From: Incurvaria masculella
Taxonomy: Eukaryota; Arthropoda; Insecta; Lepidoptera; Incurvariidae
Assembly (NCBI GenBank): GCA_946894095.1
Contig: OX335642.1
Span: 23,633,021-23,697,020, forward strand
Length of the DNA: 64,000 nt
Direction of reading: 5' to 3'
Positions 35,183 to 47,554 of the stretch are shown here, one piece after another. The position numbers and the translations under genes are program-made. The notes beneath the pieces are model-generated. The model saw only the letters and a program-made list of their open reading frames with translations, was not told the DNA's origin and searched no databases. Position 1 is the first letter of the stretch; the number at the start of each line of letters is the position of its first letter.

Positions 35183-36154
35183 CAGGGTCCGTCACTCGAA
35201 CTGTTACTTCTATTTTCAAAATAATAATGACAGCGCGCCAAATTTTGGTGAAACGTCAATTTGTTTCATCGTTTTTAAGTGGGCGAAAAGAGCGGGAACG
35301 AATTTGAATTGTATAATAAATTTTCGCAATGGATATCAAACCTAACATTGTGATCGTTTGTTTTTATTTGACCGGAAAATCACAACCAGTCATCGTTCGA
35401 GAGCTCCGACATTTACATGTGAACAAAATGTTATTGCATCGAACCATTAAGCGTTATAATAACCTAGCATTGCTAAACGGCATAGAGGCAGTCATCCGAA
35501 AATAGCAGTATCACATGATATGGTTCGAAAGGTAAAGGCTCGAATTCAAGGAAATCCTCACCAGTGTTCTGCAAAATTTGCGAAAAGTCAGACAATACCA
35601 CAATACAGTTCAGCGCAGAATTCAGTTCGACTACAAAGAGCTCAAGCACTGAAAGTCTTGCGTCGCGATCTAGAAAACATTGTTTTTTCTGATGAAAAAA
35701 TGTTTACTGCCTAACAGTATATAAACAAACAAAATATTCGTGTTTGGCTACAGGGCAAATCCAACGAGAATTTAGACGATGGATTTCCCGTTCGTAAGCA
35801 AGCGCCCGCTACTGTTATGGTCTCGGCTGCAGTGACCGCAAATGGTCGCTATTCACTCGTGTTTATCGAGAAGGGCGTCAAAGTCAACCAGCAAGTGTGT
35901 GCAAAAGGTGTTAAATGAGGCGCTCATACCATGTGCACGTGTAAACAATGCAGTACTAAACGCTGGACGTTCCAACAACACTCAGCATAGTCTCAGAAAG
36001 CTCTTATCTATGGATCAAAGAGGGCTATATCGAACAATAACAATTATTGTCTTAAAATTAAATGTTTTATTGTGATATAATGTTTAATGAACCGTACTTC
36101 AATTAACTAAATAACATCATTTTCAATTGGTAACACTTCGAGTGACGGACCCTG
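35183..36154 (+). mobile_element. Tc1/mariner-type transposon, complete ends, dead transposase
   Basis: Terminal inverted repeats CAGGGTCCGTCACTCGA and TCGAGTGACGGACCCTG match exactly and are flanked by TA on both sides. Plus-strand remnants of the transposase follow in order: LTGKSQ-like N-terminus (35365), VLRRDLENIVFSDEKMFTA (35655), NIRVWLQGKSNENLD (35736) and KQAPATVMVSAAVTANG (35795). Stops and frameshifts (e.g. after FTA) kill the gene, and the 3' third is much deleted. The conserved SDEKMF holds the second catalytic Asp of the DDE/D fold. Confidence 0.8.
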
Positions 36155-36582
36155 TATATAACCACAGTATTTGAGTGTCGAACAAAGTTCGCTTATAAAT
36201 TTAGTGTAACTGTAATCAACGATGATGAGAGGGAGATTCTAAAAAAACCATGTATAGGGTGTTAACGGAGATATGGTCCAAAAGCTAACCACGTATTCCT
36301 CGGCATATTTGGAGCTATAAAGGTAGAAGATATTTTGTTGTACGACTTGAAAAAGATCCTCCCCATACATTTTAAATACCTACAAAAACATGTTTATCCT
36401 TTTTGTTTCAAATATGCCAAGGAATACGTTAACGTTTGGACCATACCTCCACTAAAACCTTGTATTTATCGGCGGGAATCTCATTCTATGAACTGATGAC
36501 TTCATTAAAGCCTTAAAGATAACATGAAGAAACTTTTAGAAAATGTAGTTTTGTTTTAATATCAATCAAAAAACTCTATTTG

Positions 36583-36975
36583 TTACACCTCGTAGTGTAG
36601 GGACTAAAATATTGCCTTTCATGCCAGAGGTTATGGGTTCAAATCCTCGCATCTGTTATACACCACTTTATCTTGCGAGTTGTTCATGGTTCGGAACCCA
36701 TGTAAAACTGTAGGTCACCTTACCCTACTAGGTGACAAGGTTAAGCCCGCCTGGGTTGGTATCACCGCATTAGGAAAAACTATGGACGAAGGGGCAATAG
36801 ATCATTGTCTGTATTTTCCACCCATGGTATCCGTGTGCAGCCGTGATTCTGTATAAAGGAAGGTCCTGGCCTGTCACCTAATTCCTTCTGGAATTTGTTG
36901 AATTAGGCTTATATCATGACGGTAGTTTTGTTACATTAGCCATCCATGTCAGGTTCTATAATAATACCTAACCTT
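36583..36975 (+). repeat. tRNA-type SINE family A, full copy with RNA polymerase III box B
   Basis: The 5' part is tRNA-like: GTAGTGTAGGGACTAAAAT, then the box B GGTTCAAATCC at 36636-36646. It is followed by the family body (TGTAAAACTGTAGGTCACC, CCGCATTAGG, TATAAAGGAAGGTCCTGG, ATCATGACGGTAG) and the end AGCCATCCATGTC. It is the clearest member and defines the family. Confidence 0.75.
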
Positions 36976-37077
36976 ACTTTCGTTGGAATTTATTAACGTG
37001 CAGATATTTAAATGATAAATGCATGCTCTACGAAAACTAAAAATAATTAAAATAAAAAAAAATATTTAAAAATATTT

Positions 37078-37819
37078 AAAACCCGACAGCGTAAAAAATT
37101 GTTACTTAAAATTGACTTAGTAAAGGAACTGAAAAGATAGAAACAAGTTGAAAAATTAAATATTTGTTGTGTTTGAATGATCATGGTTGACAGTGTTTAC
37201 AAACGCAGTCGGAGGCATAAAATATTTTAATTAAGATTTATATTTTTAATGGTGTGCCTATGCAAATTTCACGATGATCGGTTGAGTTCGCGAAACAGAC
37301 AAACTTACTTTCGTATTTATTATATGACAGTTAGGAGATTAGAATTTGTCTCAATAAGTATATTTTTGCGATACCCATATCACTAAGAAAATCGCTAGTC
37401 ATTAATAATGGAATGTATTGGGAAATATATAATATATCATTATATAATTCATATTGTGCATCAAATACATTAACTTTTTTGTTATTAAATTCATTGAAAG
37501 TGTGCCTATGTAAATTTCATGATGATTGGTGACACCGAGAACGAGAAAAAAACCTCACTTTAGACATAAAAGTGAAAGATAGGATATTGGAACTTCCCCC
37601 ACCACGTATTTTCTTGTTCCACCGAAATAATCCATAAAATCGCTAGTCATTCACTATGAAACGTACTGGGGCTATTTGATGCCTCCGACTGCGTTTGTAA
37701 ACACTGTCAACCATGATCATTCAAACACAACAAATATTTAATTTTTCAACTTGTTTCTATCTTTTCAGTTCCTTTACTAAGTCAATTTTAAGTTACAATT
37801 TTTTACGCTGTCGGGTTTT
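37078..37819. mobile_element. Foldback element with 141-bp inverted arms
   Basis: Arms 37078-37218 and 37679-37819 are reverse complements with one mismatch seen. The interior holds a diverged direct duplication: TGTGCCTATG.AAATTTCA at 37254 and 37502, and ATCGCTAGTCATT at 37391 and 37639. No protein is encoded. Such near-identity of the arms points to a recent origin or gene conversion. Confidence 0.8.
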
Positions 37820-37832
37820 TTTTATTAACTGG

Positions 37833-38880
37833 TTAAGGGTTGCATGACGTGAAAATCTGCCGGCACATTTCAAGCAACAATCCATGGCATGCTTTGGTAT
37901 CGACCATAATGGCGCAACTGCACTTATGCGGCAGGCACATGTCGCAACCAAGGCGAAGAGCGATGACAATTCTTAGGCAATTATTATCCAAAAAAGTGCC
38001 GGTGTGCGATGATGGTGTGGCGTGAAGCCATGCACCAGCCTCCGGTGTGGACACTGCGCGGATACGCGCCTGTTTAAAAATACTTTGTGCAATCGTTTTA
38101 CAACGCATGCATCCCAAAGTTTTTGTGAGCTTAGATTTGATGACAGTTCTTCACCTGGGCACAAGCCTTTACAAGTATTTAAAGCTTCGTTCAAATGGAA
38201 AATCACATTCTCGTCAATATTTGTGGTTAATATGGCTGTGACAATATATGCGACTCCAAATGCTGAAGCCAAAAAATACAGGTAAGTATTTCTATGTCAG
38301 TAATCCGGCGTACTCCTAGGCCACCATTCCATATAGGCAACGAAGCTTGCAGCCATTGATCTTCGTTCAAACTGATATTCAAAATATATTTTAGAGCATG
38401 TTGGATTGTACTATCAATTATCAAAATGTTCTCTTGAGATAGCCAAAAAGGGGTTGTTCCGGCAAGGTAAGTGAGCTTAGGTATACCGTAAAACGTCTTA
38501 AGAATTACATATGCCGTATGGGAATGCAGCAAGCGTAGGCGACTAAAAGTTAATTCCAAAATACTGAATATGTTTTCGAGAAAATCAGGCGTTGCCTGCA
38601 TGGTAAGCGGTGCGCCTGTTTAACATAAATTGCTCTTGATATCTAGAAAAACATCTTTAAATTCCGAATGCACATCGTTGTCGTAATTTGATAAAAATAT
38701 TAGTTCACATTTGATAGAATTAAATTCTAGCTCAATGAATTTGAATTCTTCAATTCCTTCAGGTCTTTTAAAACATCTGCCGCTGAATCTCCCAGTGTGC
38801 CGTTCAATTATTGGATGTATTGATAAGCTGAAGATGAGAGGCCCCAGAGGATCTCCTTGTTGTGCTCCAATTTGTTATAA
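37833..38880 (-). pseudogene. LINE reverse transcriptase, C-terminal third, minus
   Basis: Read on the minus strand in order: GAQQGDPLGPLIFSLSIHPI (the QGDPLGP RT motif, from about 38870 down). Next comes a broken stretch where the YxDD motif should be. Then RLRLLHSHTAYVILKTFYGI and WNGGLGVRRITDIE (38300-38560), and LSSNLSSQKLWDACVVKRLH (38140). Last is a Cys/His region ending CAGRFSRHA-like near 37845. Several frameshifts break it, so it is inactive. Confidence 0.7.
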
Positions 38881-39021
38881 TTTGTCATTGAAATCATCGA
38901 AAAAACTCTATTAATACCTACAAAATATTTCGAAATTTCACACGAAAATCTTTAGAATTTTTTTTATTTTGTGTATTGTTTGAAAGAAAATTTTGTTCGC
39001 ATGGAACCATATTCAATTGGA

Positions 39022-39065
39022 ATATTCAACACTATGCGCATACATATTCAACACTATGCGCATAC
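39022..39065 (+). repeat. Two-unit tandem repeat, 22-bp period
   Basis: ATATTCAACACTATGCGCAT plus AC is repeated exactly twice, head to tail. Confidence 0.9.
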
Positions 39066-39171
39066 ATTATATTTTTTAAAGTTTTTTTAGAAGAAGTAAC
39101 GTTAACAAAAGACATTTGAAATAATATGCCTATGCTTGCGTTTTCTTCGATCGACGTAAATCGACGGTAAA

Positions 39172-39400
39172 TAAGCGGTTCGTAACTCAAAGGGTTTGCC
39201 TTCCATGTCAGAGGTTATGGGCCCGATCCCAAACCACTATATTTCTCTTTATGAGTTGGATAAGAGCATTTCTTCATGAATGCGAACTGTTCCGTTGTTC
39301 GGAATTCATGTAAAACTGTAGAGGTCTCCTTCCCACTACTAGGTGGAAGGGTCCAGCCCGACTGGTTTGGTGTCATAACAATAGATAAAAAATGTAATTC
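39172..39400 (+). repeat. tRNA-type SINE family A, 5' half
   Basis: TTGCCTTCCATGTCAGAGGT, ATGGGCCCGATCCC (box B remnant), then TTCATGTAAAACTGTAGAGG and AGGTGGAAGGGTCCAGCCCG. The 3' half is missing. Confidence 0.65.
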
Positions 39401-40681
39401 TATCTTTTCTGCTTCAAAGTTATCAAGGAATTAATTGTTAGCACTTGGACCATGGCTTGTTTATCCACATGTGTAAATGTAGGTAAGGGCAAGATTATAA
39501 ACTTGTTCTGTCACAAAAAAAGTTAGCATAGCAACTTGCATGGAGATGATAGTGACAGTTTTAAATCAAATTACATAAATATTTCGTTGCACGATTGCAC
39601 AAATCTATATTTTATGTGAAAGCAAGCTGATCTTCGGTGTAAATGGATAAATATTCAATTGTAATCAGAACACTTCATTCCGGACATAGCTTACAATTCA
39701 TATTTTTCTTAATAAGTGAGAAAGTAAATATTAAATGTTGTACGCATGCGTCACGTATCAAGGCAAAGTTATCTTTACGACTCAAATCGTTTTAATCTTC
39801 TATTTGCCGACGCGTCACTAATCTTATTTTTTAATGAGACTCTGTTTACTTTTCGTTTTCCGGCGGTTTCATTATATTCTTATTCATTACAGTTTTTGCT
39901 TCCAAAGAAACAGCATTTATTGACACAGTTCTAACGTATAAATTGCAGTGTTGATACTAGTGAATATTTAGGGTATCTACATATTAAATCTATTATAATG
40001 CTTCCTAGTAATCGGCTCATAAATAGAAAAATTCACAAGGTCTGAATTAAAATGAATGCAGAATGTGATTTTTTTTCTTATTTCTAAAAGTTGTTCAGTT
40101 TGAGCTACATAAAAACCCCTTAAAAGGAACGCAAATATTTAAATACACCCTGTAGTTGCATGCAAAAATTTGCCATTTAATTGTTAACTTCTCGATAATG
40201 TCCGGCCCATGTAAAGTTTATTGTAACCTCCACACAAAAAGTAACGGACTTTGAGTCCTATGTATAAAGTTTTATACCGTTAGATAGCGCTATAAAAAAA
40301 TGACGCCATCTGACAGTCAATGCCAACAATTTCTAAATGCCATTAGAACAAAACCAATTAACCTACAATTCTTTAAATTATTTGGCCATATCATTTATGG
40401 CTATATTTTATATTTATAATTACCTACGCAGGACCGTGGCGCCATCTATTTATACGCACAAATGGATCTTTTCGTTTAAAATAAATAAAATACCGTATTT
40501 TTTATGTAGATGGCGATATTATAGCTCAAATCAACACAATGCATTTGAAAAATCTAATAGCAGTGGAAGTGTGAAAGATTGAATACCCGGAACTACAAAA
40601 TTGGAAATAGAAATATTTTCAATTCTGTGCCCGTTACTTAACATCCCAACTGAGGAAGACCACCACCGGGGTGAAGGTGCC
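39401..40681. other. No recognised gene up to array exon 6
   Basis: AT-rich with short chance frames. The 80 bases before the ATG at 40682 are GC-richer. Confidence 0.4.
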
Positions 40682-40787
40682 ATGTGGCTGAATGTGTCCG
40701 ATCTGGTGATAATAGCGGTGCTGCCCGCCGCCGCAGCCTTTCTGCTGTTGGCGTGCGTACACTTCACGAGCTGCTGCACCAAGTGCT
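40682..40787 (+). CDS. Array exon 6: putative alternative first exon, single-pass membrane anchor with Cys cluster
   Basis: ATG (GTGCCATGTGG) opens 35 codons plus one base before GTGAGTATT (phase 1). An N-glycosylation sequon NVS lies at residues 4-6. Residues 8-28 are hydrophobic and Ala/Leu-rich. The tail TSCCTKC carries three cysteines and a Lys, a typical juxtamembrane S-acylation setting (inference). The exon is much richer in G+C than its flanks, a strong hint of coding constraint. The last exonic base is T, unlike the A or G of the others, so the residue made at the junction differs. Confidence 0.7.
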
Positions 40788-41237
40788 GTGAGTATTCTGC
40801 GTATCGTCGAGATACACCACGACACGTTCGAGTGTGGACATGAAGTCATCGAGCATGGCAGGACGGGAGTAGCGATCGAAACGAATTCGTATGGCGCGGA
40901 GTAGCCACGAGTGTGTGCAAAACGCCTAACGTTAGTTAGCTCGCTTACGAAATCGGGACGCACAACATCGAATGTTCGTTGCACAAATAGCGTCCTGTGT
41001 CGTTGGACCTTGAGAAAAAGCGAAATCGTAAGCGAACTCACTCGCCGACGCTGCCGCTATTGAATGATAAAAAGGCTACACCACCCTCATACAACCGAGT
41101 TTCAGTTGCAACCGCCTTTCCATTCTCGCTGGTATGAGTAATCAAAATTGTCCGATGACTCTCTGACACAAGTGCCCCCCTGCAACTCGCGGATATTTCC
41201 GTCCTACTGGGCGGTGCAAAATATTAGTGTTACCTCC

Positions 41238-41485
41238 CTGTGTAAAACTGTAGGTCCTCTTCCCCTACTAGGTGGTAGGATTAAGGCCGCTCGGGTTGAT
41301 AACACCGCATTGGACTATGGTTGAAGCGGCAATAAAAAATTGGCTTTGTTTTCGATCCAGTTCAGTGTAACCGTGTTCAAAGGGATGATTCTGGCATGGC
41401 ATTTATTTCGGGAATGTGGTGCATTGGGCTAATATCATGATGGCAGTTGTGTGGTGTTTGCCATCATTGCCAGGTTGCATAAAAA
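41238..41485 (+). repeat. tRNA-type SINE family A, 3' part
   Basis: TGTAAAACTGTAGGTCCTCT, ACTAGGTGGTAGGATTAAGG, GGTTGAAGCGGCAATA, ATATCATGATGGCAGT; ends near CATTGCCAGGTTGCAT. Confidence 0.65.
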
Positions 41486-41759
41486 AACAAAAATGTATGA
41501 GGAGGACGATTTTTTAAGCCCTACAACATAATGTTATTTACCTTTTTGGTCCAAATAAGTATGCCAGCGAATACCTGGAAAATTTCTTAACTGGAACTAT
41601 TATTGTATAATTGTATAATTTACTACAATTCTAACTTTATTTAAACAGAACCCATTTCTACCAGCGCTTAACGCGGAACGGGGAGAAAATGCACAAATTC
41701 ACAGTCGATATTAAGAAAATAAGAACCCACCGATCCTCTAGATCCCTAATCTATAGGGT

Positions 41760-41945
41760 CGGTATACAATGGAATGCACTCCGTTCCGCGGTATTTCGCC
41801 CAAAGTACAACCGGGGTCCTTCAAACATGTTGTGAAGAAGCACCTGGCCGGCCGACATGGTTTTCGCAGCCCTGAAAGTTCGAAATCCATTGGCGTCGTC
41901 GGGCACCGGTATACGACATATGCCGCGCTTAACGTAAAGATAACA
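41760..41945 (+). repeat. LINE 3' terminal fragment (jockey/CR1-like), plus
   Basis: The plus strand encodes VQPGSFKHVVKKHLAGRHGF followed by RSPESS, the same tail as the 32.9-kb copy. It lies between array exons 6 and 7. Confidence 0.65.
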
Positions 41946-42239
41946 ATGGTTTATATCCACGTTTCACACCATTAGAAGCAATCAAAGAAGCTTCATTCTG
42001 TGGTAACTCACAACACTACTTTCCACCTAAACCCCCGATCGCGTCAGTGCGATGGTAAAATTTTATTTTCAGTTTATGGCAGCGCGGTGTCCGTGTTAGT
42101 TATATCATGTAATTTCAGTATCGCATAAATTAATACATTCTCAGATAACAAGTCGATAGCGTGCTCATTGCCAGGCCAGCATTTGCCAATGTCGCTTAGC
42201 TAATACCGGATTTTCACTGGTTTTTCACACGTGGTGAAG

Positions 42240-42318
42240 ATGCAGCTGTTATATATATTTCTTGTCGTCATGGCGATTCTTTGCCTGCTGTATCTATTGG
42301 AATACGCTCGTTTGGCAA
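42240..42318 (+). CDS. Array exon 7: putative alternative first exon, single-pass membrane anchor (shortest)
   Basis: ATG opens 26 codons plus one base before GTGAGTGA (phase 1). Residues 3-20 are hydrophobic and the tail EYARLA has one Arg. It is the shortest member and consists of little but the membrane segment. Its pattern LLYLLEYARL resembles LLWYLQYKYL of array exon 12, suggesting that the two are related. It lies 1.45 kb after array exon 6 and 1.6 kb before array exon 8, the densest part of the array. Confidence 0.65.
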
Positions 42319-42778
42319 GTGAGTGATTGTATTTTTTCTATATTTGTGTGCATACCATGTGTTTCGGTAGGCTGTTTATTATTGTACCAGATATATAACA
42401 AGTTGACTATTTTGAAAGTGACGTTTATATCTGTATTCACACGTTTTGTTTATTTTGGGCTTTAGTTATTTGCACTGTAATAAAGATAAAAGGTAATAAT
42501 TTTACAACCAACTTTTATTTAATGTTATATTTCAGCCAATTATAAATTTAGTCAGTCGATAGCAAATGTCGATTTGTAAAAAAAACCTCAAGACACTAAA
42601 ATAATACCATGTGTATTCCTATTTTTTCTTGAATTCTCTTTATAACCCCGCAGATTAAGGTATACCGCGCTGCTTAGCGTGAAAACTCATCCAGAAAGGG
42701 TTTGTGACATACACTAATACACATTTGACAAGAGCAAGCTACCTGTAAAATTTGAACCAATTATAGGGAAATAGTTTT

Positions 42779-43078
42779 TTTTAGGGTTCCGTACCCAAAG
42801 GGTAAAAACGGAACCCTATTACTAAGCCTCCGCTGTCCGTCCGTCCGTCGGTCAAAGGGCTGTATCTCATGAACCGTAATAGGTAGGCAGCTGAAATGAT
42901 CACAGAATGTGTATTTGTTTTGCCGCTATAACAACAAATAGGTAAAATAAAAAATATATAAAAAATAAAGGCGGGACCCGCCTTTATTTGTTATACGTGA
43001 TTTTTTTGTGTTAAATCTTGAACGATGGTACGGAACCCTTTGTGTGCGACTCCGACTCGCACTTGGCCGGTTTTTTTG
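42779..43078 (+). repeat. Lepidopteran 'TTCCGTACCC...TTGGCCGG' repeat, copy 4
   Basis: It is full length with the usual ends and lies between array exons 7 and 8. The first 35 bases form a hairpin (AGGGTTCCG...CGGAACCCT). Confidence 0.75.
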
Positions 43079-43619
43079 TATGGGCCGACACGAAAAGTGT
43101 ACTATTTGAACTACAGAGTAAACTAAACGCGCATTGACAATTTTTTCTGGTAGTCTAAACATAACGAAATCATGGTTTTCAAGCCCCGAAATCGATCTGT
43201 TGCTTCCAACCCGAGAAGAAAATGTGTTCCATCGCTTTTAATTTTCAGCGCCACCTATTGTATTATCGGGTAAAACGTTCTTAAACTTTTACATAATAAG
43301 GAACGAAAAAAAAGCATGTATATTTTTTAACACATAATAAAACAGCTACAGCGCCACCCTACGTCATTTTACCGAATCTTTAATGTCATGCTTAACCCAG
43401 AGATGGAGTTACCGATGCGAAATGGTATTTATTATTTCCTTTTATTAGACAGTTCGGTAGACACATCGGCCAAAGACTATAATTTACCGTATATGTGGTA
43501 AAATCTTATTATAAATTCTAAATGTAAATCAATGATAGTTCATGTAGTTGGAGAAATTTTACAAACGTTTTGGCAGTATAGCCACAGCTGACTTAACAGT
43601 TAGGTCTGTACTTACATTC

Positions 43620-44790
43620 CTGCAATATAAGCTTGCTCAGACCGATAGCATAATCAGATATCGCTTCGGTAAATCCATAATAATTACCCGATAAAAAATG
43701 AAACTAAACTAAAGTCTTACCCTTCAGTGTCGGAGTGCATCGCGTTGTAATTAGTATCTTCATCCCATAGACAAACCAAACTTTTGAACCAAAACTTTTG
43801 TGCAACAGTAAGAAAAATCCGTCGCTCTTATCAAGATTTCAAATTGATTTTTTTTAAACTCCTAGTTTCATAACTGTCTAATACCGTTCAACACAGCTCT
43901 TTGTACAAAATTTATATTATAAATCGATCAAGTTTTCTGCTATATCCTCTTTGACGATCAAAATGGAATCGACCTGGTGGACGTATCAGTTTTTCTCGAT
44001 TTTCATAATAGTCATTATCTGGATGTGTATCTTTCGTTGCTGCTTGGCTCTGAGTAAGTTATAACATATTATCTTCCAAATGTTTGTACACAGCTTTAGA
44101 AATTCGCATTAACTTGTGCCTCGTCAATATATTTTTCGATTATCAACAACGTTTGAGAGGTTTTTTTTTTGTTTCCAAAACAAATTCATTTAGACCAATC
44201 GATTTCCTGGTTAATTTTTTTCGTTGGACTTTATCCCTTTCCACCTTGTTTGGGAAGACTGATTTAATTCCCCTGAGCCTTTATATAGGTTCAGATGACA
44301 GCCATTATTAATACGTGGAAGCCAAATTATACATGCATATCCCTATAACCTTGTTTTAAAATCTCTTATTATTACATAAAACAGTCAAAATAACGGGAAA
44401 GAGAAGTGGCACAATATTGGAGAGCGCTGCATTGTGTATTCAGTGTTTTTGATGTTGCCAATATACTTATGACTCTTTAAAAATGCCATGTTCATGTTAA
44501 TGTATCTCTTTAACAGAAGACTACATGTGTGGAATTCGATTGCGCGATCTACTTAAGTACTTAACCATCACGAAACATCTTACCTAGTACGTAAGTCGAT
44601 TTCTGACACAAAAAATGTTCGTCATTCATTTCTCCCTGTGTTCACCAACCCATATTGGACAAAGTAGCATTAACACTTTCAATAAAATTATGACGTAGGT
44701 GTTTTAATCATTTTGGTTATCTACATATTCGTTGTCAACATGATAACTTTCTGCAGTATCTTAAATATTTTCATCTTCATGTATTTTGGT
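43620..44790 (+). repeat. Segmental duplication, left unit (contains array exon 8)
   Basis: It matches 47555-48770. Landmarks are ATCAGATATCGCTTC, CCATAATAATTACCCGATAA and CCCTTCAGTGT upstream of the exon. Downstream are the exon itself, GGAATTCGATTGCGCGATCTA and AGTAGCATTAA...ATGATAAC. Coverage on both sides of the exon shows that the whole unit, probably with its promoter, was copied. Confidence 0.75.
43963..44053 (+). CDS. Array exon 8: putative alternative first exon, duplicate of array exon 9
   Basis: ATG (CAAAATGG) opens 30 codons plus one base before GTAAGTTA (phase 1). The hydrophobic core is at residues 10-24 and ends in WMCIFRCCLAL, with Cys 22, Arg 25 and Cys 26-27. The last 11 residues are identical to those of array exon 9, and most of the membrane segment is conserved. 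Flanking sequence on both sides is also duplicated. Differences between the copies lie mainly in the N-terminal residues and at conservative positions in the membrane segment, which suggests purifying selection on the tail. Confidence 0.75.
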
Positions 44791-45409
44791 GAGCGTTAGT
44801 TCGTTATTCTTCTAAACAGCTTGATAGATTTTGATGTTTTTTGTACATATTACCTGAAAGGTTGTTAGCTACAGTTGGACCTTGTAGGTGAGGCTATTGT
44901 CCACATCCAGAAAAAAAATTGAGTGAACGTCCAAACCTAAATTGACACAAGTCAAGCCTGTACCCACAGCTATATTATTATGCATTTTTATTCTTGTAGG
45001 TTTTATCACAATTCACCTGTATGTATGTTTGGTAAAATCCGGCATGTTAATTTTAAACCGATTAGCTATGTCCGATTGAGGTATTATTTTTCATGCCAGT
45101 GTTCTTCATCGACAGTACAACATAATGATACCATTAAGCTGGTCTGATGATGAAACAGGCGGGTGGTGATAAGAACTACACAATTGCATATGCTGATCTT
45201 GAGTGGTGTCGAGCCTACAATGATGAAGGCGAAATTTATTTACGGTAACTCACCAATGTTCTTTCTGATCAGCCTGTATAAATTACGAAGCCCTTTCAAG
45301 TTTGGACTCGCTTAACTTGCATCGAAGAACTGTTCCTTGGCTCTGATGATGGAGCCAAAGGGTATTAGGTCGGTTTGGCTCGTTTGACTGGTCTCGAAAA
45401 CGATTCTGG
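44791..45409. other. No recognised gene
   Basis: Only repeat-like debris after the duplicated unit. Confidence 0.4.
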
Positions 45410-45532
45410 TACTAAGTGGTATGAGTGGTATCATAGTCAAAAGGAAGGTCCAAGCTTGGCATCTAATTCCTGCTGAAATGCGGTGTGTTGGGTTGACGGT
45501 AGGTGTGGTATTAGTCATCCATATCCAGTTAC
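45410..45532 (+). repeat. tRNA-type SINE family A, 3' end
   Basis: AAAGGAAGGTCCAAGCTTGG, ATCTAATTCCTGCTGAAATG and TTAGTCATCCATATCCAGTT. It is followed immediately by MITE copy 5. Confidence 0.6.
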
Positions 45533-46082
45533 TTAAGGCGGCCCAACCCGGCGGGCCTAACTCATTCGCGGGCACGGTACAAAACCGTGCTGTTGCGCTC
45601 TGGGACATTCTCTGTTTCAAAGAATAAGACAGGCTCCGTGATGAGGAAGATGCAACATGTCCACAAAAAAGACAATGTGCATAGTGTATGATTTGGTAAG
45701 ATTTACGAAAATTTTAATTTCAAAACAACTTATAGCTAAAAGTAAACTACGACCGCTGTAGTCAAAAATCTAACAAAAACCAAATAGATCATAAATCTTG
45801 ATTAAATAAGCTATGTCTGATGACTAATCTTTTTACGATGTTCTTACTTTATCATTGCGTAATCCACCTCCAAAGTTATCGTATAAAACGCGCGAAAAAT
45901 TCGAACTTTCGGACCTTATAACTTAGAAACCAAACACAATTTTACAATGCCAATGGTCATCAGACATCTAGTTCGATCAAATAAAGCTATTTTGAGCAAC
46001 ATTTTGGATCTCTGACAAGAAATATGGGCGTGATCTTCTTTCCCCTTTTGTATGGGGAGATGAGCGGGTTGGGCCGCCTTAA
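45533..46082 (+). mobile_element. TTAA-flanked MITE, copy 5, inserted at a SINE end
   Basis: Intact plus copy with TTAA at both ends (TTAAGGCGGCCC...GGGCCGCCTTAA). Both ends carry the same G variant, so the terminal repeats match each other. It follows directly on the 3' end of a SINE copy (45410-45532). Confidence 0.8.
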
Positions 46083-46689
46083 AAGAAGTATGCGATACAT
46101 GTTAATATAGTAAACCCGATTTTTTTATAATCTTTGAACGCGCTAATCTCTGAAACTACCAGTCGGATTTGAAACGTTATTTTAGCATCTTGCGTTAAAG
46201 GAGTCGAGGCCTGAGAAGCCGAGCAAAACGAAAAAAAGTCAGAAAGAACGCTAAGAGATAACGAATAAATAGCACGGGCGGGCGATGCGACGCGGTGACG
46301 TAGTACATATAATAAGAAACGAATCAAAAGGCATAGACATAATGTTTTGCTGATGCATCGTAAAGCAGCTACAGACCTTTCTAGCGTAGTTTTAGCGCAT
46401 ATTCGATTTCATGCATAACCAATAAATGGAGCTACTCGTTACAAAATGTATCATCAGCAAATAAATTATCTAATGATTATGTCAAACACATACTCGTGTA
46501 TGACATACAGATAGATGACACTGGTTTAGGACAAAGGATAAAAATAATACGCAACTATAAAGTGGGTTTATTATTGTGTATAAATAGAGACATATTTAAT
46601 GTCATTTCGCGTAGTTGAACATCTTATTTAGATAGAATTGCCATTGATAACAATCGCTGAAACAAATATATGAGGGTTGATAACGGATA

Positions 46690-46830
46690 TATGTGCTGGC
46701 CCAAACAGAGAAGAGAAAAGGAAGGAGAAGTGGCATGTGGGCGTTACTCGTGACTTCGTCCCGTATGGACAAATTATTGTGAAGTCTTATGGCATGCCCA
46801 CCACGCGTCGTATGCCACACAGCCTATCTA
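46690..46830 (+). repeat. Dispersed repeat, copy on plus
   Basis: It shares AGAAGAGAAAAGGAAGGAGA and AAGTGGCATGTGGGCG with the reverse complement of 50150-50290 at roughly 80% identity. Probably two fragments of one unidentified mobile element. Confidence 0.5.
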
Positions 46831-46837
46831 CGCAGGA

Positions 46838-46943
46838 AAGCGAAAGCGACAAGATCTCGTGTTCGCTTCCGTCAAAGTCTATGTAGAAAAAAATATGCCA
46901 AAGTTTGATAGAACCGAACACGAGATATTCTCGCTTTCGCTTT
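46838..46943. repeat. Inverted repeat with 28-bp arms
   Basis: AAGCGAAAGCGACAAGATCT at 46838 and AGATATTCTCGCTTTCGCTT at 46924 belong to imperfect arms about 28 bases long, 50 bases apart. It lies within a repeat related in inverted orientation to 50150-50290. Confidence 0.6.
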
Positions 46944-47554
46944 CATGAGTAGACCCCCAGTCCAAACATCGTAAGCGTCCGTGAAATTGCTCCCGAAATG
47001 CATTCGCCAAGTCAGTCACCCAAACAAAACACTCGAATACGTGTCATGTACGGACGCTTACTTCGAAACCAATACACCGGAAATAAAGTCAAATTCGAGA
47101 TCACATCCTGTTATATTGACGTCAACATCATGTAAAATTTCTTAAATCGTTAACGGGCAATAACTGTTTAGTTGCTCTTAATGTTTTACTAGGTTTGTGA
47201 AAATTTGGATTCTAAAATATATTGTCGAAACCTGCGTCTATTGGAAAATATTGGCTAAAAAAAAATAAAAAGGTGTCTTTTTTACTGTCGTTTTAGATTT
47301 TTTTACTGGAAAATACGGATATGTATTTATTTAATGAGACAACATCCATGAGACATAAAGACAAGCTTTCTCAAATTATTAAAAACAGTTTTATGTTGGG
47401 TTGGTAGTTAAGGTAAATTGTAGACAGCTGGTCTCATATGTAGCAAGGGCATCTCCTTTCTTTTTTGATCTGAGGCCGTAAACGTAAACCAGGTATTTTT
47501 AATTCTAAATAATTTTGCAATTTTATTTCTATCATTCCTAATGGTTAATCACAA

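Noticed and set aside
38281..38290. GTAAGTATT donor-like site on the plus strand
   Set aside because: It lies antisense within a LINE reverse-transcriptase fragment and no hydrophobic ATG frame leads to it.
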